Of a stretch of 64,000 nt of DNA, positions 26,946 through 35,832 are shown one piece after another. A program made the translations under genes and the position numbers. The number at the start of each line of letters is the position of its first letter. Position 1 is the first letter of the stretch. Under the pieces are notes generated by a model that saw only the letters and a list, made by a program, of their open reading frames with translations, ran no database searches and had not been told where the DNA came from. Source of the stretch: Accumulibacter sp. (GTDB taxonomy: Bacteria > Pseudomonadota > Gammaproteobacteria > Burkholderiales > Rhodocyclaceae); NCBI RefSeq assembly GCF_036625195.1, contig NZ_JAZKUG010000001.1:124001-188000 (forward strand), given 5' to 3'.

Positions 26946-27673
26946 GAGCGCACCAGCGACAATTGGGCCGTGTGGGTGAGGTCGATCTGCAACGGCGTCA
27001 CGGATACCTGGTTGTTCTGCACGGCGAAAAAGTCGGTGCCCTCGCCGGCATCCTGTGCCTCGCCGGCAGCACCGACCCAGAAGACCGTCTCATTGCGCGG
27101 CGAGATCGTGCGCACCACCGGCTCCGCCTTGTGGCGCTTGCCGAGGCGGGTGACGCCGATGCCCGCCAGTTCCTCATGGCTGACATCGGGAACATTGACG
27201 TTGAGCAGGACCGGCGAACGCAGGGGCTGCCGCTGCAGCAGCAGGACCAGTTCGCGCGTGACCCGGGCGGCGGTCGCAAAATGACCGCCGGTCTTGCTGC
27301 ACAGCGAAACAGCCAGCGACGGCACGCCGAGGAGGAAACCCTCGGTGGCGGCGGCGACGGTGCCCGAATAGATCGTGTCGTCACCCATGTTGGCACCAAT
27401 GTTGATGCCCGAGATCACCATGTCCGGCAGTTGTTCGAGCATGCCGGTGACCGCCAGATGGACACAGTCGGTCGGCGTCCCGTTGACATAGTAGAACCCG
27501 TTCGCCGCCCGTTTCAGCGACAGCGGGCGATCGAGCGTCAGCGAGTTGCTGGCACCGCTGCGGTCGCGCTCGGGCGCAACGACGGTGATCTCGGCGACAT
27601 CGGCCAGTGCCCGCGCCAGGTGTTCGATTCCTGGTGCGAAATAGCCATCATCATTGCAAAGCAGGATCCGCAT
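26930..27673 (-). CDS. surE: 5'/3'-nucleotidase SurE
   Basis: The 247-residue metal-dependent survival phosphatase begins MRILLCNDDGYFAPGIEHLA with the catalytic NDD motif. It continues with VVAPERDRSGASNSLTLDRP, the VNGTPTDCVHLAV segment and MVISGINIGANMGDDTIYSG. These are hallmark SurE blocks for divalent-metal nucleoside-monophosphatase activity. It heads the overlapping minus-strand series surE-pcm-nlpD-rpoS, conserved across beta/gammaproteobacteria, and is divergent from the riboswitch-controlled RTX gene. Confidence 0.97.
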   Translation of the reverse strand: MRILLCNDDGYFAPGIEHLARALADVAEITVVAPERDRSGASNSLTLDRPLSLKRAANGFYYVNGTPTDCVHLAVTGMLEQLPDMVISGINIGANMGDDTIYSGTVAAATEGFLLGVPSLAVSLCSKTGGHFATAARVTRELVLLLQRQPLRSPVLLNVNVPDVSHEELAGIGVTRLGKRHKAEPVVRTISPRNETVFWVGAAGEAQDAGEGTDFFAVQNNQVSVTPLQIDLTHTAQLSLVRSWLAQ

Positions 27674-28002
27674 CTCGATTCAGGAAAGGTGTCGCACACC
27701 GACAAGCCACAAGGCAAGCACCATCTGGCGGGCCACGAGGGTGAGGTCCCGGATTACCCGCCCAGCCGCCGTGCATTATAGCGACCTGCCGGGTTTGCTC
27801 AAAGCACGCAGCGGGTCTCGCGCCAGGGTCCCGCTTGCCACCGGCTGCCGGCAACCGCGGCCCGTAGCCAGGCAAACGTGAATTCCGACACGGATTCGCC
27901 CTGCTTCGTTCCGGATTCCGCTTTACTTTCTGCCGCCGCTGGATTAGAGTGACAGCGTTTTTCGGTGGGTGCGAGTCTGGCCATTGTGGTCGGTCCTTGC
28001 AC
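27674..28002. promoter_or_regulatory. Divergent promoter region between surE and the riboswitch leader
   Basis: About 330 bases hold the leftward surE promoter and the rightward promoter of the riboswitch transcript. The stretch just before the aptamer is less GC-rich (around 27905-27965), with TTTACT near 27922 and TAGAGT near 27944 at promoter-like spacing. This is only a weak candidate sigma-70 site. No gene is recognisable here. Confidence 0.35.
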
Positions 28003-28100
28003 CCTGTCAATGGCAAACGGAGGGAAACCTCCGGACGCAAAGCCACGGACCCTACCCCGAGTTGCCACAACGGCTCGGAAGGGTGGCCGGGTTGCCCGAA
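28003..28100 (+). promoter_or_regulatory. c-di-GMP-I (GEMM-I) riboswitch
   Basis: All conserved GEMM-I elements are visible: GGCAAAC at 28012-28018; a stem CGGAGG / CCTCCG closed by a GAAA tetraloop; the invariant GACGCAAAGCC immediately after; a second stem whose 3' side carries the tetraloop receptor; and the closing GGGTTGCC near 28089-28096 that pairs with the 5' GGCAA. The aptamer ends about 70 bases before the RTX protease ATG. CTCCTCC near 28131-28137 could pair with the ribosome site GAGGGAG (28158-28164), so control may be at translation initiation; this platform is inferred. The ligand is inferred as c-di-GMP; the related cGAMP-binding variant cannot be excluded by eye. Confidence 0.93.
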
Positions 28101-28169
28101 TGGCGCGCGCCCTTTGCGCTGATCGAGTGCCTCCTCCAGCTTTGCGTCCACGCGGCAGAGGGAGTCGAT

Positions 28170-31100
28170 ATGGCACTCGCATCGTGGACCCAGCAACAGA
28201 TCCTGGACCAGCTGATCTCTGGATACCGGTGGAGCGGGTCGACCATCACCTACGCTTTTCCGACGACGGCCTCCGGCATCTACGGCGGCAACAATGAGCT
28301 GCCCGGTTTCGTCGGCCTCAATGTCGCGCAACAGACAGCCGCCGAACGTGCCTTGCAGACTTGGGACGACCTCATCGCGCCCAACCTCGTGCGCACCAGC
28401 CCAGGCAACTCGAACATCGAGATCGGCACCTCGAGCACCGGCGTCAGCTACGCCCATGCCTACTATCCGTCGATCGGCAGCGTCTGGTTCAACCGCGCCT
28501 ACGCTGATCTGATGTCGCCGCAGGTCGGCCAGTACTCCTTCCAGGTCTACGTACACGAACTCGGACACGCCTTCGGCCTCGACCACATGGGCGAGTACAA
28601 CGGCACGGGCAACTGGACGCCATCGTCGTTCCAGGACAGCCAGGTCTACTCGGTGATGTCGTACTTCGGCCCCAACACCGGCCGTGGCAGCAGCAGCCAG
28701 ATCGCCTGGGCGGACTGGGTCGGTCGCGACGGCCGCACCTACTCACCGCAGACGCCGATGCTCAACGACGTCCTCGCCATCCAGACGATCTACGGCGCCG
28801 ACACGACCACCCGCACCGGCGACACGGTCTATGGCTTCGGCAGCAACGTCAGCGGCTCGATGGCGGCGATCTTCGACTTCACCGTCAACGCCAATCCGAT
28901 CCTGACGATCTACGACGCCGCTGGCGTCGATACGCTCAACCTCAGTGGCTGGGACACGAACTGCATGATCAATCTGGCGCCGGGCTCGTTCTCGTCCGGC
29001 AACAGCATGACGAACAACATCGCCATCGCCTACTCGTGCTTCATCGAGAATGCCGTCGGCGGTTCGGCGGCAGACCAGATCACTGGCAATGCGCTGGCCA
29101 ACCGGCTCGATGGCGGCGCCGGCAACGACAGCCTGTTTGGCAGCGACGGTGACGACGTCCTCATCGCCGGCCTCGGCGACGACCTGCTCGACGGCGGCGA
29201 CGGCAACGACAGCGTCGTCTTCGGCGGCAGCTATGGCAGCTACACCTACACCTATACGGAGAATGTCGGTTTCAACTTCTACGGTACCGTCAGCGGCTCG
29301 GATACCGTCCGTGAGATGGAGCTCTTCGTCTTTGCCGACGGCAGCAAGTCGCTCAGCGAGCTCCTCGGCGGTAGCTCGCTGCGCTCGCTGGTGTCGATCA
29401 GCGCCGACGTCGCCCAGCAGCTCGAAGGCCATAGCGGCGCAGCGGTCTTCACCTACAAGGTGAAGCTGAACACCGCCAGCGCGTCGGTGCAGACGTTGAG
29501 CTGGAGTGTGCAGGGAACGGGAAGCTCGCCGACCGATCCGGCAACCGATTTCTCCGGCCCGACCTCGGGCAGCATCACCTTCGCGATCGGCGAGACGGAG
29601 AAAACCATCACGGTCACGGTGCAGGGCGACCGCGTGATCGAGGCCAACGAATCCTTCGTCGTCACCCTGTCGAACCCGTCGTCCGGCCTCGGCTTCAGGA
29701 CATCGAGCGCAACCGGCACCATCCTGAACGACGACACGGCGAACAGTGACGACTACGGCGCCACGCCTGCCACTGCCGGCTCCTTGGCCGTCGGCGGCGA
29801 GCCGCTCAGCGGCTGGCTCGAACGTTCCACCGACCGCGACCTCTTTGCCGTCAGCCTCAGCGCCGGAACGACCTACGTCTTCGATCTCCAGGCACCGGGA
29901 TCGGCAGTGGATGCGTACCTGTCGCTGCATGGCCCGACCACGGCGGCCACCCTGCCGTCGCCGATCGCCAGCAACGACAACGCCGCCGCCGAAACCAGCA
30001 GCGCACAGATCATCCATGCCGTGACCACCACGGGCACCTACTACCTGCTCGCCCGCGACGCACGCGGCGGTAGCGGCAGCTACACGCTGCAGGCTGCCAC
30101 CTTCGCCGGCAGGGCGATGACTGGCGACGCCAGCGGCAACCAGCTCACCGGAACGCCTGGCAACGACGAACTCTACGGACTGGGCGGCGCCGACAACCTC
30201 GTCGGCGATGCCGGCAACGACCTCCTCGACGGCGGCGCCGGCGCCGACTTGATGAATGGCGGCGCCGGCAACGACAGCTACGTGGTCGACGACGTCGGCG
30301 ATGTCGTCGTCGAAAGCAGCACAACCGGTGGCACCGACCGGGTCTTCTCGTCGGTGAGCTTCGTGCTTGGCAACAACCTCGAGGAACTGGTGCTGACCGG
30401 CGCGGCAGGCGTCAACGGCACCGGCAACGCCCAAGCCAACCGTCTGAGCGGCAACAGCGGCAACAACGTCCTCGACGGCCAGGCCGGAATCGACACCTTC
30501 GCCGGTGGTGCCGGCGACGACACCTATGTCCTCAACGCCGCGGCCGAGCTGGCCAACGTCAGCGAGGGCACTGGCGAAGGCAACGACAGCTTGCAGATCG
30601 TCTACGCCAGCTCGGCGCCGCAATCCATCAGCCTGACTGGCATCCTCGCCCACTTCGAGAACGTCGAGCTGCGCGGCAACGGACCGTTCAGCGTGATCGG
30701 CAACGGCGCCGCCAACCTGCTCCGCGGCAACGCCCAGAGCAACCGGCTCGAGGGCGCCGACGGCAACGACACGCTCGACGGCCAGCGCGGCGCCGATCAG
30801 CTAGTCGGTGGCGACGGCGACGATGTCTATCTCGTCGACCACATCGGCGACGTCGTCATCGAGGCAGCGAACGCCGGCAGCGACAGCGTCCTCGTGGCGA
30901 TCAACACCAACGGAGCCAGCTTCGTCCTCGGCGCCGACGTCGACAACGCCAGCGTCGTCGGCAGCTTCGCCAACAACCTGATCGGCAACGATCTGGCCAA
31001 CGTCCTCACCGGCAACGCCCTCGCCAACCGTCTTGACGGCGGCGCCGGCGTCGACACGCTGACTGGCGGCAACGGCGGCGACACCTACGTCGTCGACCAC

Positions 31101-33194
31101 ACCGCCGACACCATCATCGAGGCCTCGACGCTGGCGAGCGAGATCGACACGGTCGTCAGCAGCGTCAACTGGACACTCGCCGCCAACCTCGAGAATCTCT
31201 CACTTTTCGGCAGCGCCGACCTGGTGGCGAGCGGCAACTCGTTGAACAACGTGCTGACCGGCAACAGCGGCGCCAACCGCCTCGACGGCGGCGCTGGCGC
31301 CGACACGATGTTCGGTGGCGCAGGCAACGATAGCTACGTCGTCGATAGCGCCGGCGACGTGGTTTACGAAACGGCGAGCGCCAGCAGCCGTGTCGATGCC
31401 GGCGGCACCGACACGGTCGAGAGCAGCGTCAGCTGGACCCTCGGCAACTTCGTCGAGAACCTTCTGCTCGGCGGCAGCGGCAACCTCGGCGCCACCGGCA
31501 ACGCCCTCGCCAACACGCTGCGCGGCAACGCCGGAAACAACCTGCTCGACGGCAAGGCGGGTATCGACGTGCTCGACGGCGGCGAAGGTTCCGACATCTA
31601 CCTGATCGGCCTGGCGAGCGACCATCCGGCGGCCGAGATCGCCGACAGCGGCTCAAGCGGCATCGACGAAGTCCGTTTCGCGGCGACCGCCGCCAGCACG
31701 CTGACGCTCCTTCCCCGTGACGTCGGAGTCGAGCGCGTGGTCATCGGCAGCGGGCTCGGCGAAGCCGCGAACAGCAGCGGCACGGGCGCGCTGAACATCG
31801 ACGCCGCACTCGTCGGCAACGCGCTGTCGATCGTCGGCAACGCCGGCGCCAACGTCCTCACCGGCACCGCCTTCGCCGACCGCATCGACGGCGGCGCGGG
31901 CGCCGACCGGCTGATCGGCGGTGGCAGCAGCGACACCCTGATCGGCGGTGCAGGCAACGACGTCTACGTCGCCGATACGAGCGATTCGGTCATCGAGACG
32001 TCCACCCTGGCGAGCGAGATCGACACGATCGAAACGAGTTCCTCCTGGACGCTGGGAGCCAACCTCGAAAAGCTCACACTGCTCGGATCCGCGGAACTCG
32101 CCGGCACCGGCAACGCCCTGAACAACGTCCTGACCGGCAACGGCGGCGCCAATCTCCTGGACGGTGGTCTCGGCGCCGACACGATGTTCGGCGGCGCCGG
32201 CGATGACACCTACGTCGTCGACAACCTCGCCGACAAGGTCTTCGAAACGGCGACAGCCAGCAGCCCGGTCGACAGCGGCGGCAGCGATACCGTGCGCAGC
32301 AGCATCAGCTGGACCCTCGGCAACTTCGTCGAGAACCTCGTGCTCGAGGGCAGCGGCAATCTCGGCGCCACCGGCAACGCCCTCGCCAACACGCTGCGCG
32401 GCAACGCCGGCAACAACCTGCTCGACGGCAAGGCGGGTATCGACGTGCTTGACGGCGGCGAGGGCTCGGACCTCTATCTGATTGCCGCGGCGAGCGATCA
32501 TCCGGCAGTCGAGATTGCCGACAGCGGCTCGAGCGGCATAGACGAAATCCGTTTCGCAGCAACCGCCGCCAGCACGCTCACGCTCTTCGCCGGCGACAGC
32601 GGCATCGAGCGCGTGGTGATCGGCAGCGGACTCGGCGAGGTCGCAGCCAGCAGCGGCACCGTCGCGCTGAACGTCGACGCCGCGCTGGTCGGCGACTCGC
32701 TGTCGATCGTCGGCAACGCCGGCGCCAACGCCCTCATCGGAACCGCCAACGCCGACACGATCAGCGGTGGTGGCGGCGCCGACCGGCTGATCGGCGGTGG
32801 CGGCAACGACCGGCTGATCGGAGGTAGCGGCAACGACAGCCTGACCGGTGGTGCCGGAGCGGACCGCTTCGTCCTCGATCAGGCACCCAGCGCATCCAGC
32901 AACCGCGATCTGCTGACCGACTTCAGCCCGAACAGCGACACGATCGAACTGAGCCTGGCGATCTTCCGCGCGCTCGGATCGAGTCCGGGCGGCTTGGGCG
33001 CCGACCAGTTCCACTCCGGCGCCGGCATCACGCGGGCACACGACGCGACCGACCGCATCATCTACAACACGACGAGCGGTGAGCTCTTCTACGACGCCGA
33101 CGGCAACGGCAGCGGCGCCGCGGTTGCCATCGCCATCATCGGCGCCGAGACCCATCCGCTGCTCAGTCATGCCGACTTTGCCCTGATCGCCTGA
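28170..33194 (+). CDS. Giant secreted RTX metalloprotease (M10 serralysin-type) with Calx-beta and calcium-binding repeats
   Basis: The 1674-residue protein starts MALASWTQQQILDQL; the ATG at 28170 follows GAGGGAG. The N-terminal catalytic domain has the zinc motif HELGHAFGLDH (residues 129-139) and the Met-turn SVMSYFG (about 161-167), as in serralysins/metzincins. An M10 C-terminal-like segment and the first RTX repeats follow. A Calx-beta domain lies near 410-520 (YKVKLNTASASVQTLSW to TGTILNDDT). A PPC-like beta-sandwich spans about 530-650, and from about 655 on many GGxGxDxLxGG and ALANxLxGNxGNNxLDG calcium-binding repeats follow. There is no Sec signal; the C-terminus (HPLLSHADFALIA) fits a type I secretion signal. 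No T1SS genes are nearby. It is predicted extracellular and controlled by the upstream c-di-GMP riboswitch. The open frame extends upstream through the riboswitch but is not coding there. Confidence 0.93.
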   Translation: MALASWTQQQILDQLISGYRWSGSTITYAFPTTASGIYGGNNELPGFVGLNVAQQTAAERALQTWDDLIAPNLVRTSPGNSNIEIGTSSTGVSYAHAYYPSIGSVWFNRAYADLMSPQVGQYSFQVYVHELGHAFGLDHMGEYNGTGNWTPSSFQDSQVYSVMSYFGPNTGRGSSSQIAWADWVGRDGRTYSPQTPMLNDVLAIQTIYGADTTTRTGDTVYGFGSNVSGSMAAIFDFTVNANPILTIYDAAGVDTLNLSGWDTNCMINLAPGSFSSGNSMTNNIAIAYSCFIENAVGGSAADQITGNALANRLDGGAGNDSLFGSDGDDVLIAGLGDDLLDGGDGNDSVVFGGSYGSYTYTYTENVGFNFYGTVSGSDTVREMELFVFADGSKSLSELLGGSSLRSLVSISADVAQQLEGHSGAAVFTYKVKLNTASASVQTLSWSVQGTGSSPTDPATDFSGPTSGSITFAIGETEKTITVTVQGDRVIEANESFVVTLSNPSSGLGFRTSSATGTILNDDTANSDDYGATPATAGSLAVGGEPLSGWLERSTDRDLFAVSLSAGTTYVFDLQAPGSAVDAYLSLHGPTTAATLPSPIASNDNAAAETSSAQIIHAVTTTGTYYLLARDARGGSGSYTLQAATFAGRAMTGDASGNQLTGTPGNDELYGLGGADNLVGDAGNDLLDGGAGADLMNGGAGNDSYVVDDVGDVVVESSTTGGTDRVFSSVSFVLGNNLEELVLTGAAGVNGTGNAQANRLSGNSGNNVLDGQAGIDTFAGGAGDDTYVLNAAAELANVSEGTGEGNDSLQIVYASSAPQSISLTGILAHFENVELRGNGPFSVIGNGAANLLRGNAQSNRLEGADGNDTLDGQRGADQLVGGDGDDVYLVDHIGDVVIEAANAGSDSVLVAINTNGASFVLGADVDNASVVGSFANNLIGNDLANVLTGNALANRLDGGAGVDTLTGGNGGDTYVVDHTADTIIEASTLASEIDTVVSSVNWTLAANLENLSLFGSADLVASGNSLNNVLTGNSGANRLDGGAGADTMFGGAGNDSYVVDSAGDVVYETASASSRVDAGGTDTVESSVSWTLGNFVENLLLGGSGNLGATGNALANTLRGNAGNNLLDGKAGIDVLDGGEGSDIYLIGLASDHPAAEIADSGSSGIDEVRFAATAASTLTLLPRDVGVERVVIGSGLGEAANSSGTGALNIDAALVGNALSIVGNAGANVLTGTAFADRIDGGAGADRLIGGGSSDTLIGGAGNDVYVADTSDSVIETSTLASEIDTIETSSSWTLGANLEKLTLLGSAELAGTGNALNNVLTGNGGANLLDGGLGADTMFGGAGDDTYVVDNLADKVFETATASSPVDSGGSDTVRSSISWTLGNFVENLVLEGSGNLGATGNALANTLRGNAGNNLLDGKAGIDVLDGGEGSDLYLIAAASDHPAVEIADSGSSGIDEIRFAATAASTLTLFAGDSGIERVVIGSGLGEVAASSGTVALNVDAALVGDSLSIVGNAGANALIGTANADTISGGGGADRLIGGGGNDRLIGGSGNDSLTGGAGADRFVLDQAPSASSNRDLLTDFSPNSDTIELSLAIFRALGSSPGGLGADQFHSGAGITRAHDATDRIIYNTTSGELFYDADGNGSGAAVAIAIIGAETHPLLSHADFALIA
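31081..32832 (+). repeat. Tandem duplication of a 292-codon RTX module
   Basis: Two consecutive segments of 876 bases (about 31081-31956 and 31957-32832) are highly similar. The anchors TLASEIDT, LGNFVENL, NLLDGKAGIDVLDGGEGSD, IADSGSSGIDE and RVVIGSGLGE recur exactly 876 bases apart. Both encode calcium-binding repeats plus a non-repeat linker. The duplication is in frame and extends the RTX rod without disrupting it. Confidence 0.85.
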
Positions 33195-33228
33195 GCGGCG
33201 GCCCCGCTCCGGGGCACTGCCTGCGCAC

Positions 33229-33265
33229 TGCCCGGTATGCAGCGAAGCCTGCTGCATACCGGGCA
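33229..33265 (+). terminator. Perfect 14-bp inverted repeat after the RTX gene
   Basis: TGCCCGGTATGCAG (33229-33242) pairs exactly with CTGCATACCGGGCA (33252-33265) around a 9-base loop, 35 bases after the RTX stop. No long T-run follows. Position and strength fit a transcription terminator isolating the RTX gene from the flagellar cluster. Confidence 0.7.
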
Positions 33266-33450
33266 ATCCCGATCACCCGGATCTGGCCAACCGACCTGCG
33301 GCACGCCGGCGACCGTCGCCAGGGCCACCTCGCCGCCTGCCGGCGCATCTCCAGAAGCGAGTGGTTTCATCGCCGGATGGCACCGGAACACTCAACTTCC
33401 GTGCCGCCGTGCCGCTGGGAAATTCATACGCCCGGCCGCGGGAAAAAACC

Positions 33451-33477
33451 TAAAGTTCCTTCGCCGCACGTCGTTAC
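33451..33477 (+). promoter_or_regulatory. Probable sigma-28 (FliA) promoter of fliC
   Basis: TAAAGTTC (33451-33458), an 11-base spacer, then GTCGTTAC (33470-33477). The first box matches the sigma-28 -35 consensus TAAAGTTT at seven of eight positions, and the second matches GCCGATAA at five of eight. It is about 100 bases ahead of the flagellin ATG, where late-flagellar promoters normally sit. The rest of the 380-base RTX-fliC gap shows only the terminator. Confidence 0.6.
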
Positions 33478-33576
33478 AGGAAATGTCAGCGGGCAAAACT
33501 CGCTACCGGGGATGAGCCGGAAGACGTAGAGGTCACCGGCAACCGAAGTCAATCTGATCTCGACAGGAGAAGGAAA

Positions 33577-35331
33577 ATGCCGCAAATCATCAATACCAAC
33601 GTCGCGTCGCTGAACTCGCAACGCAGCCTCAACAGCTCCCAGAACTCGCTGGCCAGCTCGCTGCAGCGCCTGTCGTCGGGCCTGCGCATCAACAGCGCCA
33701 AGGACGATGCCGCCGGCCTCGCCATCTCGGCGCGCATGACCTCGCAGATCAACGGCCTCAACCAGGCCTCGCGCAATGCCAACGACGGCATCTCGCTGGC
33801 GCAGACGGCCGAAGGTGGCCTGCAGAGCGTCACCGAATCGCTGCAGCGGATGCGTGAGCTGGCCGTGCAGGCCTCCAACGCCACCAACACCGCCACCGAC
33901 CGGGCGGCCCTGCAACAGGAAGTCGACCAGCTCGTGCAGCAGATCAACACGGTCGCCAGCCAGACCGCTTTCAACGGCGTCAAGCTGCTCGACGGTACCT
34001 TCAACTCGCAATCGTTCCAGATCGGCGCCAACACCGGCGAGCAGATCTCGATCAGCACCATCGCCAGCGCCAAGGCGGATTCGCTGGGCGTCGGCACCAA
34101 TTCGTCGTACGTGACCTCGCTCTCGGCAACGGTCAGCAACGGCGCCATCTCCACCGGCGGCATCACGGTCAACGGCTACGGCGTCGGCCCGTCGCTGACC
34201 GACGGCGTGTCGAGTTCGGTGAGCTACACGGCCAGCCTGGTCACCGCCACCGGCGCTCTGGCCGATGGCGACCTCAAGATCAACGGTGTCTCCGTCGGTT
34301 CCGTCACGGCTGGCGCGGATGCGACCGCACAGGCTGCCGCCGTGGCCACGGCAATCAACGGGCAGACGGGAACGACCGGCGTCGTCGCATCGGCCAGTGC
34401 CGGCGTGCTCACACTCGCTTCGATCGATGGTCACGACATCAAGGTGGAACTCGCGGGTACTGCGACCGCCACGGAAACCGGCCTGACCGCCGGAACGACC
34501 AAGGTCGGTTCCGACAGCGCGATCGCCAAGGCCGCCGCCTTCAATACAGTCACCGGCCAGACCGGGGTTTCTGCTGTCGCGACGGCAAGCACTGTCTCCG
34601 GCGGCGCGATCACGGCCAACGCCGCAGTCGACGGCGGTGCGACGAACTACATCAAGATCAACGGCGTCAAGCTCGGAGCGATCTCGGCTGGTGTCGCGGC
34701 CGATTTCACTGACCAAGGCAACAACGTCGTCGCCGCGATCAACGCCGTGTCGAACCAGACCGGTGTCACCGCCACCTTTGACAGCAGCAGCATGAAGGTC
34801 AGCATGACGGCTGCCGACGGGCGCACGATCACCGTCGAGGCTGCGGGTACGGCGGACACGACCAACTTCGGCTTCGCTACCGGTTCGGTCAGCAACACTT
34901 ACGGTGGCGTCAAGCTGTCCTCGACGAGCAGCGCCGGCATCAACCTCGGTGGCGCCAACATCGCTTCGACCAACCTGACGGCCGGCTACACGGCGGCGAC
35001 GGCCACGTTCGGCGCCGGCATCGCAAGCGTCGATCTGCGCACGGCGAGCGGTGCCTCCAACGCCATCTCGACGATCGATTCGGCACTGGCCAACATCAAC
35101 TCGAGCCGCGCGAACCTGGGTGCCGTGCAGAACCGGTTCAGCAGCGTCGTCAGCAACCTCGCCGCGACGTCCGAGAACCTGTCGGCCTCGCGCAGCCGGA
35201 TACTGGACGCCGACTTCGCGACCGAAACCGCCAACCTGTCGCGGGCGCAGATCCTGCAGCAGGCCGGCACGGCGATGCTGGCACAGGCGAATGCCCTGCC
35301 GCAGAACGTGCTCTCACTGCTGCGCGGCTAA
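33577..35331 (+). CDS. fliC: Flagellin
   Basis: The 584-residue filament subunit has a conserved N-terminal D0/D1 (MPQIINTNVASLNSQRSLNS, LSSGLRINSAKDDAAGLAIS, ANDGISLAQTAEGGLQSVTE) and a C-terminal D1/D0 (ISTIDSALANINSSRANLGA, SRILDADFATETANLSRAQI, and a final ALPQNVLSLLRG). The central variable domain, about residues 180-470, is Ala/Thr/Gly/Ser-rich and carries repeated flagellin-IN-type segments (for example INGVSVGS and INGVKLGAIS), offering many Ser/Thr sites for O-glycosylation. AGGAGAAGG precedes the ATG, and a likely FliA promoter lies about 100 bases upstream. It is first in a run fliC-flaG-fliD-fliS-fliT-fliK-like. Confidence 0.98.
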   Translation: MPQIINTNVASLNSQRSLNSSQNSLASSLQRLSSGLRINSAKDDAAGLAISARMTSQINGLNQASRNANDGISLAQTAEGGLQSVTESLQRMRELAVQASNATNTATDRAALQQEVDQLVQQINTVASQTAFNGVKLLDGTFNSQSFQIGANTGEQISISTIASAKADSLGVGTNSSYVTSLSATVSNGAISTGGITVNGYGVGPSLTDGVSSSVSYTASLVTATGALADGDLKINGVSVGSVTAGADATAQAAAVATAINGQTGTTGVVASASAGVLTLASIDGHDIKVELAGTATATETGLTAGTTKVGSDSAIAKAAAFNTVTGQTGVSAVATASTVSGGAITANAAVDGGATNYIKINGVKLGAISAGVAADFTDQGNNVVAAINAVSNQTGVTATFDSSSMKVSMTAADGRTITVEAAGTADTTNFGFATGSVSNTYGGVKLSSTSSAGINLGGANIASTNLTAGYTAATATFGAGIASVDLRTASGASNAISTIDSALANINSSRANLGAVQNRFSSVVSNLAATSENLSASRSRILDADFATETANLSRAQILQQAGTAMLAQANALPQNVLSLLRG

Positions 35332-35420
35332 GCATCCGCCGCCAATTTGGGGGTAAGATCGGGGGCGTGAACGTGGCAACACGACGACGCCCCCGAAGCC
35401 ACTTGCCGAAGGAGTGAAAG

Positions 35421-35792
35421 ATGAACATCCAGCCTAGCGGCACTTCGCTGACCGCGCATGCCCAGCCGATGCCCAATCTGGCCGAACACCAAGCGAAGCG
35501 GATTGGCGAAGGGGCTGGCATCGCCGCCGGGCGCGAGCCGTTACCGACGGCGAAGCTGCAGCCCGCGGCCCGCGAACAACTCGAAGCGGCGACCGAAAGT
35601 GTGCGCAGCTTCGTACAGCCGATCAACAGCGACATCGAGTTCAGCGTGAATGATGACACCGGACAACTGGTGGTGAAGATCATCGACCGCAGCACCAAGG
35701 AAGTGATCCGCCAGATGCCGTCGGCCGAAATGATCGCCATCGCCAAAACGCTCGACAGTATCAAGGGGCTCTTCGTCAAGCAATCGGCCTGA
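35421..35792 (+). CDS. flaG: FlaG family protein
   Basis: The 123-residue protein has a disordered N-terminal half. The C-terminal FlaG domain reads IEFSVNDDTGQLVVKIIDRS, then TKEVIRQMPSAEMIAIAK. FlaG proteins affect filament length in polar flagellates; the exact role is unknown. The ribosome site GAAGGAG lies 8 bases before the ATG. It lies between fliC and fliD, its usual place. Confidence 0.92.
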   Translation: MNIQPSGTSLTAHAQPMPNLAEHQAKRIGEGAGIAAGREPLPTAKLQPAAREQLEAATESVRSFVQPINSDIEFSVNDDTGQLVVKIIDRSTKEVIRQMPSAEMIAIAKTLDSIKGLFVKQSA

Positions 35793-35832
35793 ACGCGGTC
35801 GCGCCAGCCACTGAGTAGCACGGGAGAAGCCG

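Noticed and set aside
27969..28169. Upstream in-frame extension of the RTX protease through the riboswitch
   Set aside because: The segment is a highly conserved structured RNA; the ribosome site and family start point to ATG 28170.
28743..33266. Long minus-strand frames opposite the RTX gene, and its short GC-rich repeats as a possible CRISPR
   Set aside because: The repeats are in-frame calcium-binding nonapeptides without uniform spacers. The antisense frames arise from the repeated codons.
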